64,000 nucleotides of DNA from an uncultured Arenicella sp. (GCA_937974565.1 CALJWL010000013.1:50673-114672); one strand, 5' to 3'; positions 1-9,442 are shown, counted from the first letter of the stretch. The notes: generated by a model not told the origin, from the letters alone. Program-made: numbers and translations.

Positions 1-29
1 GATTCAAAACACTTTTGCCGAACCAAAAC

Positions 30-1052
30 ATGAATAAAATCACTTTGCCATTTCTAGGTGCAATGACAGCCATACTGTTAAGTGGTTGCCAAGCACCGAG
101 CAACGAAGTTAATCTGTATTCAGCTCGTAAAGAAGCGCTGATAAAACCGTTGTTGGACCAATTTACATCTGAATCTGGGATACAAGTAAACGTCATCAGC
201 AGCAAGGCCGACGCACTACTCAAGCGCATTGAAAACGAAGGCCAGAATAGCCCAGCGGATGTTTTGCTAACGACCGATGCTGGCCGCCTACACCGCGCGA
301 AAAGCGCAGGAATATTTACGTCAATTAACTCAGAGTTAATCAATAGGAATATTCCAAGTCAATATCGCGACGCTGAGGGTGAATGGGTCGGCTTATCTGT
401 TCGAGTACGGCCTATTATGGTAACCGAAGAAGGCAAAGAGTTCGGCATCAGCCGTTATGAGGATTTAGCCAAACCTCAATTGAACGGCCAGATCTGCGTT
501 CGTTCATCAAGCAACATTTATAACCAATCATTGGTCGCCGCAATGTTGGCGGTAAGTGAGGCGGATTCTTTAGAGCGCTGGGCCACAGGGGTGGTCACCA
601 ATATGGCAAGAACGCCCCAAGGCGGTGATCGCGATCAAATTCGTGCGGCGGCAACCGGTCAATGCAATGTCGTGGTCGCAAACACGTATTACTTAGCAAA
701 CATGCTTAGCAACGAAGAAAACACAGATGACTTCGCCGCCGCTAACTCTCTCAGTGTCATCTGGCCAAATCAAGATGATCGTGGCGCACACATCAATGTG
801 AGTGGCGCCGGCGTATTGAAAACCGCCCCAAATAAAGACAATGCCCTCAAACTTATCGAATTTTTAGCCTCTGATAAAGCACAAGAAATGTACGCGAACG
901 TAAACTTTGAGTACCCGGCTAAGGAAGACGTTGCATTGCATCCAATCTTACTGAAATGGGGACACTTCAAAGCCGACACAGTATCTCTGGGTATTTTAGG
1001 TGAGAACAATGCAAACGCGGTTAAATTATTGGATCGCGCAGGTTGGAAATAA
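30..1052 (+). CDS. Ferric-iron ABC transporter substrate-binding lipoprotein (FbpA/FutA type)
   Basis: Periplasmic binding protein that captures Fe(III) and hands it to the permease encoded next. The ATG at 30 gives a lipoprotein signal peptide with lipobox LSGC and a predicted lipidated cysteine; a TTG at 15 would only add five residues. The mature part begins NEVNLYSARKEALIKPLLDQF, typical of class II iron-binding proteins. The tandem tyrosine pair in ANTYYLANML (codons at 687-692) matches the Fe-coordinating tyrosines of FbpA/FutA proteins. It lies 39 bp before the permease gene, so they probably share a transcript; the ATPase gene is not in the window and may lie upstream. Fur is encoded just beyond the permease on the other strand, which suits an iron function. 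The 5' edge of the window cuts off the promoter. Confidence 0.93.
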   Translation: MNKITLPFLGAMTAILLSGCQAPSNEVNLYSARKEALIKPLLDQFTSESGIQVNVISSKADALLKRIENEGQNSPADVLLTTDAGRLHRAKSAGIFTSINSELINRNIPSQYRDAEGEWVGLSVRVRPIMVTEEGKEFGISRYEDLAKPQLNGQICVRSSSNIYNQSLVAAMLAVSEADSLERWATGVVTNMARTPQGGDRDQIRAAATGQCNVVVANTYYLANMLSNEENTDDFAAANSLSVIWPNQDDRGAHINVSGAGVLKTAPNKDNALKLIEFLASDKAQEMYANVNFEYPAKEDVALHPILLKWGHFKADTVSLGILGENNANAVKLLDRAGWK

Positions 1053-1091
1053 CGATTAGTCGGGCCAGTCAATTCGATTTTAGAAAAACGC

Positions 1092-2741
1092 ATGAACCTA
1101 AAAAGGTTACGTTTGCAGCGCTCAGCAATAGGCTGGTTGGTATCAAGTTCAAGCATCAATGGCTTGGTTGTGCTGCCGTTGCTTGCTTTGGTCTGGATCA
1201 GCCTAAGCGGTGACAGTTCACAAGTATGGGCACACCTTATCGACACAGTCCTAACGGACTACATCACAAACTCATTGATATTGATGTGTGGTGTGGCGAC
1301 GCTAACATTATTGATCGGCGTAAGCTCAGCGTATCTGGTCACCCATTTTGATTTTTTTGCCAAAAAGGCACTAACTTGGGCATTGCTGTTGCCATTAGCC
1401 GTGCCTACTTATATCACGGCCTATTCATACACAGGCTTATTGGATGTCGCTGGGCCCATACAATCAAGCATACGAAGCGGGTTAGGTTTGAGCGTCAATG
1501 AATACTGGTTTCCTGCTATTCGATCTTTACCAGGCGCCGTTTTTGTAATGAGTTTTGTGCTTTATCCTTATGTCTATTTGCTAGCACGAGCTGCGTTTAT
1601 TGAACAGTCACGGCATTTACGCGATGTGGCTCAATTATTAGGTTATTCACAACGCAGAGCGTTCTTTAAAATCACCTTACCCATCGCACGCCCCGCGGTG
1701 GTCGCAGGTGTCTCTCTGGTTTTAATGGAAACTTTGGCCGACTATGGCGCGGTCAGCTACTTTGGTGTTAACACTTTTACGACTGGCATATTCCGCACCT
1801 GGTATGGATTAGACAGTGTGGCCGGAGCGGCGCAGTTGGCCATGATACTATTGAGCTTTGTGGTTATTTTGACGCTTATTGAAAAACAATCAAGACGACG
1901 CGCCGGCTATCATCAATCGTTAAAATCAAGCAAGCACGCCACCACAATAAAACTGGTCGGTAAAGCAAATATATTCGCCACAGCATTGGTCGCCACGCCG
2001 ATTATGCTCGGCTTTATAATCCCTGTATTTCAGCTATTTGTTTGGGCTATTAAGTCCAGCGAAGGTTTGCTCTCACTGGGGTTTTGGAGACTAGTAATCA
2101 ATACCTTGGGGCTGGCAAGCGTCACCGCCCTGCTCGCCCTGTTATTGGCGTTAATCGTTGCTTACGCCTATCGATTACGACCAAACGCGCTAACGTTATT
2201 TAATAAACGCACGGCCTCGTTGGGTTATGCCGTGCCTGGCACCGTAATCGCTGTTGGCATACTGACTCCGTTGGCCACATTTGATAATACGGTGGACGCT
2301 TGGTTTAGAGCAAACACCGGTTTCTCAACGGGCTTACTGCTTAGTGGCTCACTGGCGGCTTTAGTGATTGCCTATTTAGTTCGCTTTCTCGCTGTGGCTT
2401 TAGGGGCTGTGGAATCGGGCCTTGCAAACATTCACAACAACATCGATCAAGCGGCTAGCTCATTAGGCCGCAAACCTTTGTCAGTAATACGTGAGATACA
2501 CATACCCATGCTGCGCAGCAGTGCTTTCACCGCGGCCCTGATTGTGTTTGTGGATGTGATGAAAGAATTACCCGCAACCTTAATTTTGCGACCATTCAAT
2601 TTTAACACTTTGGCCGTCAGGGCGTATGAGTTGGCCAGCGATGAACGCCTAATGGATGCGTCCTTGGCCTCTATTTCGATTGTTCTAGCAGGCTTACTGC
2701 CCGTGATTTTATTAACGAAGGCAACACTGAAGTCTAACTAG
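1092..2741 (+). CDS. Ferric-iron ABC transporter permease (FbpB/FutB type)
   Basis: Inner-membrane permease of the iron ABC importer, 549 residues, built as a duplicated binding-protein-dependent permease, which is the usual FbpB architecture. Each half carries many hydrophobic segments and a cytoplasmic EAA-like coupling loop: one around RDVAQLLGYSQRRAFFKITLP in the first half and one around DQAASSLGRKPLSVIREIHIP in the second. The start at 1092 follows the binding-protein stop by 39 bp without a promoter-like sequence, supporting an operon. The gene ends 62 bp before the convergent fur gene. No ATP-binding subunit follows, so the ATPase must be encoded elsewhere. Specificity for iron is inferred from the partner protein and the Fur neighbour. 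Confidence 0.93.
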   Translation: MNLKRLRLQRSAIGWLVSSSSINGLVVLPLLALVWISLSGDSSQVWAHLIDTVLTDYITNSLILMCGVATLTLLIGVSSAYLVTHFDFFAKKALTWALLLPLAVPTYITAYSYTGLLDVAGPIQSSIRSGLGLSVNEYWFPAIRSLPGAVFVMSFVLYPYVYLLARAAFIEQSRHLRDVAQLLGYSQRRAFFKITLPIARPAVVAGVSLVLMETLADYGAVSYFGVNTFTTGIFRTWYGLDSVAGAAQLAMILLSFVVILTLIEKQSRRRAGYHQSLKSSKHATTIKLVGKANIFATALVATPIMLGFIIPVFQLFVWAIKSSEGLLSLGFWRLVINTLGLASVTALLALLLALIVAYAYRLRPNALTLFNKRTASLGYAVPGTVIAVGILTPLATFDNTVDAWFRANTGFSTGLLLSGSLAALVIAYLVRFLAVALGAVESGLANIHNNIDQAASSLGRKPLSVIREIHIPMLRSSAFTAALIVFVDVMKELPATLILRPFNFNTLAVRAYELASDERLMDASLASISIVLAGLLPVILLTKATLKSN

Positions 2742-2803
2742 TGAACTTCTGGTTTGTCACCAACGAGCTTTTAAGGAAGTGATCGCCTTGTGACTAACGA
2801 GGC

Positions 2804-3217
2804 TTACTCAGGCTGGCATTTTGAACAAATTCCGTACAGGTACAAAGAATGGTCTTCAAGCTTAAAATTGTGTTCTTTAGCCATCGCTTTTTGACGCTCT
2901 TCAATTTGCGCATCATAAAACTCGGTGACCGTATTGCATTTAACGCAAACCATATGATCGTGGTGCTGCCCATCGTCAAGCTCAAAGACCGACCGGCCAC
3001 CTTCAAAATTATGTCGTAATACCAAACCCGCATTTTCAAATTGGGTCAGCACTCGATAGACTGTGGCAAACGCGATCTCTTCTCCGGCATCCAACAGTTT
3101 TTTGTACACGTCCTCGGCCGTAAAATGGCCTTGCTCACCTTCAAGTACTGATAGAATTCGCAGTCTGGGCAGAGTGGTCTTTAAACCGGCTTCTTTGAGT
3201 TCTTTAGCGCTGGGCAT
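2804..3217 (-). CDS. fur: Ferric uptake regulator Fur
   Basis: Fe(II)-dependent transcriptional repressor of iron uptake. The N-terminal winged helix (KEAGLKTTLPRLRILSVLE, then ATVYRVLTQFENAGLV) and the C-terminal metal and dimer domain (DGQHHDHMVCVKC, ending GICSKC) are complete, with the HHDH cluster and two CxxC pairs of the family. I prefer the ATG at 3217, giving MPSAKELKEAG, which aligns with known Fur N-termini; a GTG at 3229 would add four residues. No strong ribosome binding site distinguishes them. The gene is convergent with the iron ABC operon and divergent from the PhnD-like gene. The AT-rich stretch upstream (3240-3310) may contain its promoter, but I could not define a Fur box there. 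Confidence 0.95.
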   Translation of the reverse strand: MPSAKELKEAGLKTTLPRLRILSVLEGEQGHFTAEDVYKKLLDAGEEIAFATVYRVLTQFENAGLVLRHNFEGGRSVFELDDGQHHDHMVCVKCNTVTEFYDAQIEERQKAMAKEHNFKLEDHSLYLYGICSKCQPE

Positions 3218-3362
3218 GTTGCGGATCACATCATTGGTTTACTATTGAGGGCAGATTTTAACAGCTTTTATTATTTCTATTTTTAGTTTTAAAGCTTATT
3301 CTGATTTTAATCACATTAGCGGCCATTTTGGGGCACCTAAGCTAAATCTCTAAATTACTCTT

Positions 3363-4241
3363 TTGACTGTCTATTTTCGACATTTTTTTTGTCTCAACAG
3401 ACTTCGTGGCCTCTGCGTAGCATTGCCACTGCTCACGATGACGATCGTGCCCGTGCCACTATGGGAAGCCAAAGCCACGTCCAATGACACCCCTGCGACA
3501 CCCATCAATTTTTTCTTACCAACCACATCAACCACCACTCCTGAATTGACCGACAAGCTTCAAAGCGCATTAGCGACTAAGGGCTTAGACAACGTTGTTG
3601 TTAAAAATGTTGACTTCTGGCACCCCTACCAGCAAGGCTTACGCGAGGGGCGATTTGGAATCTATTTTGCACAACCGCATTTTGCTGCATGGGCAATTGC
3701 TCAACATAACTTTCAGCCAGTTTATAAATTACACGGTCGTTTAAAATACGTGCTGGCATCCCGACGCAGTGACGACCATTTATTTGAAATTAATGATTTA
3801 GAAGGCCGCGTTATTTGTCGTGAACCCGGCCTGAACCTGGGTACCGTTTGGTTAAACAGTCTCGTCGGCACATATCAATTAACGGTCTCTAACAACGAAG
3901 TTAAGTCGATAGAACAGGCAATGCTTAATGATGTTAACGGCTGTAACGCATTTGTGATTGACGACCACGCTTATGACAGGGTTAACAATGCTCAACTTGG
4001 GCGTTACATTCGTTTAAAACAAAGCCCGGTTTATAAACACAATGCCCTTGTATCTCACCCAGCTGTTCCAAAAGAGACCATTAAAAAATTAAAAGCCGCA
4101 CTAAAATCCAGAGAAATTAAAGCGCTTCTGAAACCCTACCTGACTCGTCTAAGCAAATGGCAAAACCTATTACCAGTAAAGCACGGCGACTATTCCGCTG
4201 AGGATTATAAACTACTCGATGCCTATTGGCCGAATCGCTAA
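3363..4241 (+). CDS. PhnD/SsuA-like periplasmic substrate-binding protein
   Basis: Secreted binding-protein-like product of about 292 residues. A basic, then hydrophobic N-terminus (to about residue 37, ending WEAKA) looks like a signal peptide. The rest resembles the phosphonate/phosphite binding family: WHPYQQGLREGRFGIYFAQPHFAAW, followed by a segment of the type KYVLASRRSDDHLFEINDLEGRVICREPG where the usual motif is 'sDLkGkkvaf', and a C-terminal KETIKKLKAALKS helix. The start is TTG at 3363; the next in-frame ATG (3438) would remove most of the signal peptide. There is no permease or ATPase beside it, so it may act as an orphan receptor. The ligand is unknown. Confidence 0.7.
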   Translation: MTVYFRHFFCLNRLRGLCVALPLLTMTIVPVPLWEAKATSNDTPATPINFFLPTTSTTTPELTDKLQSALATKGLDNVVVKNVDFWHPYQQGLREGRFGIYFAQPHFAAWAIAQHNFQPVYKLHGRLKYVLASRRSDDHLFEINDLEGRVICREPGLNLGTVWLNSLVGTYQLTVSNNEVKSIEQAMLNDVNGCNAFVIDDHAYDRVNNAQLGRYIRLKQSPVYKHNALVSHPAVPKETIKKLKAALKSREIKALLKPYLTRLSKWQNLLPVKHGDYSAEDYKLLDAYWPNR

Positions 4242-4303
4242 ATCGACACGCAACCGCCCCAAAGAGAGGTGTTTAAAGGTAAAGCCCTCTAACCTAATAT
4301 CAC

Positions 4304-5503
4304 TTAAGTCAACCCCATGGCTTGTTTTGCTAAAAGCGCTTTGATATTTCGCTGAGAGTTGACCCAATTCATTCCCATACCTCGCGCCGCCGACCACAGC
4401 GGCGGGTTCACTTTATAACCAGCGTTCAACGCCGTCATCATCCAGTCTGTTTGTTGGTTGTCTGGTTTTCTTTTTTGTTGATAAGCATGCAAGAACGCAA
4501 GTTCGCCGATGTCATCTTTGGGCACTTGAGCAATCATTTGGCTCAAGCATAACGCGTCTTTAAAGCCCAAGTTTGCGCCTTGGCCTGCTAAGGGGTGAAT
4601 GCTGTGCGCTGCGTCTCCCACCAAGGCTAATGAGGTTGAATAGTACGTGCTTGCTTGCAGACTAACCAAGGGAAATGCTTGCCTCTTATCAAGCTCAATC
4701 ACCGTCCCCAAGCGTTGCTCGAACGCATTGCCTAAGGCAACTGAAAAATTTGAATCGGACATGCCCATCAGTTCTTTGGAAAAGGCGTTGTCTGCGCTCC
4801 ACACGATCGAACTGTAATTATCATATACCGGCAACGCCGCCACAGGGCCAGTTGATAAAAAACGCTGCCATGCGCAATTTTGATGACTGTTGCTGGTTTT
4901 TATTTTAGCAACTATGCCCTGCTGGCCATAACTTCGGCGATTGGCAAACAGCTTGGCTTGATGACGCACCCACGAGCGCCCGCCATCGGCACCGATGGCC
5001 AATCGCGCTCGTAAATCGAAGCCATCACCTTGCAGCCTCGCCCCACCACGTGTCAACGTCAGTTCACGCGGCGCCGCACTAAAAAAGCACGTTACGTTTT
5101 TATGACCGCCAGTCAGAGCATTGGCCTGCAATGCACGCGTGCAAGCTTGCGCATCAACCATATAGCCTAATTCGCTGGCACCGGCATCGCTGGCACTGAA
5201 ATGCAAATCACCTTTTGAGTTTTCATCCCAAACGGCCATCGACTGATACGGATGCGCATGCGGCTCTGCCAGTCGTTGAAACACGTCGATGTCGGTCAAC
5301 ATTTCAACGGCCAAATGGCCTAAAGCAACAACTCTCTGATTCGTTTGCCTAACATCAAGTGGTAAGTTCGGATCAGCAACGATTGGTGCATTGCGCTCCA
5401 CCAAAGCGACCGACAATGACGTGTTCTTTGCCAAATGCAAGGCCAGCGTTGTGCCAATCAACCCCGCCCCAACTACGATAATGTCGTATCGATCAGACAT
5501 CAA
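4304..5503 (-). CDS. ubiH: UbiH/UbiF/COQ6-family FAD-dependent hydroxylase
   Basis: Flavoprotein monooxygenase of ubiquinone biosynthesis, 399 residues. The N-terminal dinucleotide fold (YDIIVVGAGLIGTTLALHLA), the mid-protein ADGGRSWVR motif and the C-terminal LVGDAAHSIHPLAGQGANLG motif are the three signatures of the class A flavin hydroxylases, and the last is the UbiH family signature. Its place after ygfB and pepP is the same as in Escherichia coli, where ubiH and ubiI follow pepP. Here only one hydroxylase gene is present. Which ring position it hydroxylates cannot be read from sequence alone, so the symbol rests on context. pepP ends 78 bp upstream on the same strand. Confidence 0.88.
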   Translation of the reverse strand: MMSDRYDIIVVGAGLIGTTLALHLAKNTSLSVALVERNAPIVADPNLPLDVRQTNQRVVALGHLAVEMLTDIDVFQRLAEPHAHPYQSMAVWDENSKGDLHFSASDAGASELGYMVDAQACTRALQANALTGGHKNVTCFFSAAPRELTLTRGGARLQGDGFDLRARLAIGADGGRSWVRHQAKLFANRRSYGQQGIVAKIKTSNSHQNCAWQRFLSTGPVAALPVYDNYSSIVWSADNAFSKELMGMSDSNFSVALGNAFEQRLGTVIELDKRQAFPLVSLQASTYYSTSLALVGDAAHSIHPLAGQGANLGFKDALCLSQMIAQVPKDDIGELAFLHAYQQKRKPDNQQTDWMMTALNAGYKVNPPLWSAARGMGMNWVNSQRNIKALLAKQAMGLT

Positions 5504-5581
5504 CTCACTCTGCTTATAATGTCATTCGTCTATCAAATTTCATACTATGCCCCTTAACTTCATGTCGTTAGCGCTTACGGA

Positions 5582-6886
5582 TCATATTGCCATCGCCGCC
5601 TCGATATCCGCCACGGTCTTGGGCGCGGCTTTGGTGAAATTTTCATAGCCGCCTTTTTGCACTAAGACGTTATCTTCCACTCTAATGCCAATGTTATGCC
5701 AGCGCTCGTCAACGTCACTGGACGCGCTCACGTATATTCCAGGTTCCACGGTAAAGACCATTCCAGGTTCCAATTCACGCCAATCCCCTTCCACTTGGTA
5801 ATCACCAACATCATGCACATCCATGCCTAACCAGTGCCCCGTTCTGTGCATATAAAACTGATTGTAGTGTTTGTTTTCAAGAACGTCACTCAGTGACCCT
5901 TGCAACAGACCTTCATCGATTAAACCTTGACTGATTATTCGAACAGCGGCTTGATGTGGTTCATCCCAAGTATGCCCGGCACTGCATTTTTCAAATGCCG
6001 CCTCTTGGGCGTCTAACACAATTTCATACAACGCCTTTTGCTCACCAGAAAACGTGCCATTAACTGGGAACGTACGACTGATGTCCGCGGCATAACACTG
6101 ATATTCTGCGCCAGCGTCTATCAATAATAAGTCGCCATTTCTGAGTACCGAATTATTCTCCACATAATGCAGAATACACGCATTTTCACCACCCGCAACA
6201 ATCGATGGATAGGCGTTATAACGACTGCCAGCTTTACGAAATTCGCACTCCATTACGGCCTGCACTTGGTACTCGTACATGCCCGAGCGGCATGCCTGCA
6301 TGGCGCGCAAATGGCCAGCAGCGCTCATTTTTCCTGCTCTGCGCATTAGATTAATTTCGTCTGGGCGTTTAAACAAACGCTGCTCATGAAGAATATGATT
6401 CAGATCAACAAATTCATAGGGTGCATGCTTACCGCGGCGAGTGTCTTGCTTAATTTTATTCATCCACCCCAACAACTGAGCATCAAAGTCTGGATAGCGG
6501 CCAACCGTGGTGAACACCTTTTCCTTTTCTTCCATCATACCAGGAAGAATCTCGTGCATGTCTTCAAAGGGAAACGCATCGTCAGCGCCAAACACCTCCA
6601 TGGCACCTTCAAGGCCGTGGCGGCGGCCGTCCCACATTTCACGAAAACGATCTTTCTCTCGACAAAATAGTACGAATTCACCCTGTGCCCGACCTGGGCT
6701 AATCACCATTACAGCCTCGGGCTCGTCAAAACCGCAGAGGTAATAAAAGTCGCTGTCTGGGCGAAATTGATACACCACATCACCATTGCGCGAACGTTCC
6801 GGTGCGGTTGGCACGATAACAATGTCGTTTTCGCCAATCTGATTTACTAATTCAGCACGTCGGCGCGCGTAAATGTCTTTATTCAT
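5582..6886 (-). CDS. pepP: Xaa-Pro aminopeptidase PepP
   Basis: Cytoplasmic dimetal aminopeptidase that removes the N-terminal residue before proline. The 434-residue length, the N-terminal creatinase-like domain (PDSDFYYLCGFDEPEAV) and the C-terminal pita-bread domain are complete. Metal ligands are visible: the two aspartates in DAGAEYQCYAADISR, the histidine in MHRTGHWLGMDVHDVG, and the glutamates in TVEPGIY and IRVEDNVLV. It lies between ygfB and ubiH, the standard gammaproteobacterial order, and is probably cotranscribed with them. Start chosen at MNKDIYARRR; no clear Shine-Dalgarno sequence precedes it. Confidence 0.95.
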   Translation of the reverse strand: MNKDIYARRRAELVNQIGENDIVIVPTAPERSRNGDVVYQFRPDSDFYYLCGFDEPEAVMVISPGRAQGEFVLFCREKDRFREMWDGRRHGLEGAMEVFGADDAFPFEDMHEILPGMMEEKEKVFTTVGRYPDFDAQLLGWMNKIKQDTRRGKHAPYEFVDLNHILHEQRLFKRPDEINLMRRAGKMSAAGHLRAMQACRSGMYEYQVQAVMECEFRKAGSRYNAYPSIVAGGENACILHYVENNSVLRNGDLLLIDAGAEYQCYAADISRTFPVNGTFSGEQKALYEIVLDAQEAAFEKCSAGHTWDEPHQAAVRIISQGLIDEGLLQGSLSDVLENKHYNQFYMHRTGHWLGMDVHDVGDYQVEGDWRELEPGMVFTVEPGIYVSASSDVDERWHNIGIRVEDNVLVQKGGYENFTKAAPKTVADIEAAMAI

Positions 6887-6968
6887 TATTATTGTTATTT
6901 TAAAGAAGGTTAGATTCAGTCAATTTCACCGCCGATATAAACGTACAGCATCAATCACAGTGCCACCA

Positions 6969-7538
6969 TTAATGAGTCGTGGCTGTCGACTCACTTGAAC
7001 GCTCAGAATAAATAAACTCAAAAATGAGTTGAGCCCCGACTTTCACGTATTCTTGCAACTCAGCCAAAGCCCATGATTCCTCTTCTTCGGGCGCATCACC
7101 GGCGCCGGCTTCAGCGATTTCCATCATATCGCGCGCAATCTCAGCCCCGCTCTCTGGCAATTGATCCAGACTGAACACATCGTTATACAGCAACCCCAAT
7201 AAATAGCCTTTGGCCCACGTTGCAATGCCTTCGACTTGGGCATTAATCGGTTCATCATCATCTGGCAACAGCACGGCAAAACCGTCGCCACCATTGAACA
7301 GAATTTCACTGTTTTCTCGATACATATCATAGAGCATGCTGTTAAGCTGAGAAAAACGCCCATCGTTACTGTCGGCCTCAGGCTCAATTAATTTCAACAG
7401 ATCTGGCGTTAGACCCGTTTTCAAATGATTGGTTATCGCGCCAATGATAGTGCCATGCACCTCGCTCGGACTTAAGTCTAAACTGGCCAAAGCCAGAGTG
7501 GCCTCGATTTGAGTAAAACGGTCGGTAGTATTGATCAT
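6969..7538 (-). CDS. ygfB: UPF0149 family protein YgfB
   Basis: Acidic alpha-helical protein of 189 residues belonging to the UPF0149/YecA_fam group, recognised by the patterns GAITNHLKTG, WAKGYLLGL and the C-terminal EEEESWALAELQEYVKVGAQLIFEF. In Escherichia coli and Pseudomonas the gene is the first of the ygfB-pepP-ubiH cluster, as here. Its biochemical role is not settled; in Pseudomonas aeruginosa YgfB has been tied to control of ampDh3 expression. It is transcribed away from the zapA/6S unit, so the stretch 7539-7732 should hold divergent promoters. Confidence 0.9.
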   Translation of the reverse strand: MINTTDRFTQIEATLALASLDLSPSEVHGTIIGAITNHLKTGLTPDLLKLIEPEADSNDGRFSQLNSMLYDMYRENSEILFNGGDGFAVLLPDDDEPINAQVEGIATWAKGYLLGLLYNDVFSLDQLPESGAEIARDMMEIAEAGAGDAPEEEESWALAELQEYVKVGAQLIFEFIYSERSSESTATTH

Positions 7539-7732
7539 GGTTTAAGAGCGAATAAAGTTTTGCTAATTTTACCTTATATATGCCCAATTAGCTGCGGCTA
7601 AAACAAGGGATTTTTAACGATTAATCGCATTCTCTGTGCCATGTGTTTCGCATGCACAGTTGACCTACATCTAATGCGCGCCTACTATTAGTGGTTTACA
7701 GTAACAAATGTCTTTCTCTGAGGGGCTTGTAC

Positions 7733-7936
7733 ATGGACGCCAATATTTTAGGTCTAGAACAACGCATTGAAACACTGATTAACGAATGTCGCCGTTTGAG
7801 CAGTGAAAATCGCATACTCAAAAGCGAACAGAGTTCGTTGCTGGAAGAAAAAACCAATCTAAAAGAAAAAAATCGCATCGCTTGCTCTAGATTAGAGCGT
7901 ATTGTGGAAAAACTCCGCACTCTTGAAGATCAATAA
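7733..7936 (+). CDS. Short coiled-coil protein (TIGR02449 type)
   Basis: Small 67-residue protein, almost entirely one coiled coil: MDANILGLEQRIETLINECR, then repeated heptads rich in E, K, L and R. It matches the short family named TIGR02449 that sits directly before zapA in many gammaproteobacteria; function is unknown but a role at the division ring is plausible by location and by resemblance to ZapB-like coiled coils. The start was moved to ATG 7733 because GAGGGG at 7720-7725 lies at proper spacing; an upstream start at 7691 lacks a site. zapA follows after 80 bp. Confidence 0.85.
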   Translation: MDANILGLEQRIETLINECRRLSSENRILKSEQSSLLEEKTNLKEKNRIACSRLERIVEKLRTLEDQ

Positions 7937-8016
7937 CCGCCGATCAACATCTGGAGACTACCGAGTTAACGATGAAAACACATCGCGAATTACTGTTTAG
8001 GGGCTAAAATAAAATT

Positions 8017-8316
8017 ATGTCAGCGAAAGGCGTCAATATATCCATACTGGGTCGGGATTTTTCCGTTGCCTGCCCACCCGACGAGCAAGACGCTTTGGTC
8101 GAAGCGGCGAATTACCTTGACGGTAATATGAAAGACATTCAGAAGACGGGTAAGATCATTGGCGCTGACCGAGTCGCCATTATGGCGGCCCTGAACATCA
8201 CCAATGAATTATTAAAGTTGCAAAAAGCCACGGCGGGTCAGCAGCAAGTGCAAGAACGCTTGAACACATTACAAGATCGAATTGACGCTGTGCTGCGCGA
8301 AGCCGAAGACGTCTAA
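8017..8316 (+). CDS. zapA: Cell division protein ZapA
   Basis: FtsZ-associated protein that cross-links FtsZ protofilaments at the division site. The 99-residue length, the N-terminal beta-alpha head (VNISILGRDFSVACPPDEQDALVEAANYLD), the motif RVAIMAALNITNELL and the long C-terminal coiled coil are the complete ZapA pattern. It is followed immediately by the 6S RNA gene, as in most gammaproteobacteria, which supports the assignment strongly. The preceding coiled-coil gene is probably in the same transcript. Confidence 0.95.
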   Translation: MSAKGVNISILGRDFSVACPPDEQDALVEAANYLDGNMKDIQKTGKIIGADRVAIMAALNITNELLKLQKATAGQQQVQERLNTLQDRIDAVLREAEDV

Positions 8317-8400
8317 GCCCAAAACCAGATGAGAGAGACTGTGCTTCTCGTCTATAAATCTGAATTACCGCAAATTCACCCACGAAAAACACAGACTTGA

Positions 8401-8406
8401 TATAAT
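8401..8406 (+). promoter_or_regulatory. -10 box of the 6S RNA promoter
   Basis: A perfect TATAAT lies seven bases before the predicted 5' end of 6S RNA. No good -35 hexamer is seen at 17 bp; TTCACC at 8375-8380 is the nearest, and is 20 bp away. Confidence 0.6.
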
Positions 8407-8411
8407 AAATG

Positions 8412-8626
8412 TCATGGCGTTGCCTGTGGTGTTTGTAAACGCTTCAAATCCCTTAGAACCTAGTATTTATTTTCAGGGGGTTAGACCACTTCGCTGTTGT
8501 GCGTTTGGATCAGGCTTTCTGTGTTTACACAGCTTGCCCATCCACGCGCCTGATGCGATTTGTAGACTCCCACTTGGACCTTCGGTTCAAGGCACCAAGA
8601 GTTTACGGCATTCACGGGTAACGTTC
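8412..8626 (+). ncRNA. ssrS: 6S RNA
   Basis: Regulatory RNA that binds sigma-70 RNA polymerase holoenzyme in stationary phase. It lies between zapA and the 5-FCL gene, the conserved ssrS position. The closing stem can be read directly: CGTTGCCTGTG at 8418-8428 pairs with CACGGGTAACG at 8613-8623 (two wobble pairs), and GTAAAC at 8435-8440 pairs with GTTTAC at 8601-8606. The 3' half holds the familiar element ACCTTCGGTTCAAGG. No open reading frame with coding character covers it. Ends are estimated from the -10 box and the stem. Confidence 0.92.
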
Positions 8627-8809
8627 ACTTGGCTAACAAAGGGTTAAAGGCTGAACTCCATTCGATATTTCAGCCCTGTTGTTACGGCATTATCGTTATT
8701 GCCTGAAAATCACCAACATGCGGGTGTGCATTATGTCGCTGACGTTCTATGCCGTCATAACCATAAGAGAAGAAACCAAAATCGGAATCCGAACTAAATA
8801 GAGAAACCG

Positions 8810-9442
8810 ATGCAATCCAAGCACCTATTACGTAAATCAATTCGCTGCCAACGCCGTCATTTATCAGCGCAAGAACAGCGCAATGCACAGCAAGGCCTGG
8901 TGCAATCAGCCAGACAATGTCAGCCACTGTGGCAATCGAATCGAGTGCTAAGTTATGTTCCTTTCGAAGGTGAGGCATCGCCGGAGGCCTTAGTTCAAAA
9001 ACTCAAGCCCAGCCAACTCTTCTTGCCAAAAATCACCAACTATAGGCAGCGTGAGATGCGGGTTTACGCAGCCGAGGCGTGCAAAACACTGAATCGATTC
9101 GGCATAGCCGAACCCAAGGCCACTCATTCTCCCGTTGCCGTCAATAAACTTGATCTTATTTTGATGCCTTTGGTGGCTTTTGATCGCTCTGGAAATAGGC
9201 TTGGTATGGGTGCAGGCTACTATGATCGCGCATTACAGGCATGCCAACACCAAACCAGCACACGCCCCTTACTGATAGGTGTGGCTCACGGCTTTCAAGA
9301 AGTTAATCGCATTCATCCTGAGCCTTGGGATATCTCTTTAGATGCTATACTCACTGAAAACGAATACATACCAATTGCGTCAAAACTGATTAGAGGTCAC
9401 CACCAACAATCACACAACAGTGAAACGGCTTTTAGATCATGA
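8810..9442 (+). CDS. ygfA: 5-formyltetrahydrofolate cyclo-ligase
   Basis: Converts 5-formyl-THF to 5,10-methenyl-THF with ATP in one-carbon metabolism. The 210-residue protein has the family's basic N-terminus (LRKSIRCQRRHLSAQEQRNAQ), YVPFEGEASPEALV and the ATP/substrate motif RLGMGAGYYDRAL. The gene follows 6S RNA, as ygfA does in Escherichia coli, where it is cotranscribed with ssrS; the 183-base gap here would allow the same. The start at MQSKHLLRKS agrees with family N-termini. Confidence 0.93.
   Translation: MQSKHLLRKSIRCQRRHLSAQEQRNAQQGLVQSARQCQPLWQSNRVLSYVPFEGEASPEALVQKLKPSQLFLPKITNYRQREMRVYAAEACKTLNRFGIAEPKATHSPVAVNKLDLILMPLVAFDRSGNRLGMGAGYYDRALQACQHQTSTRPLLIGVAHGFQEVNRIHPEPWDISLDAILTENEYIPIASKLIRGHHQQSHNSETAFRS

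Noticed and set aside
770..1246. 158-codon minus-strand frame over the iron transporter genes
   Set aside because: It overlaps two well-supported genes on the other strand and shows no family features.
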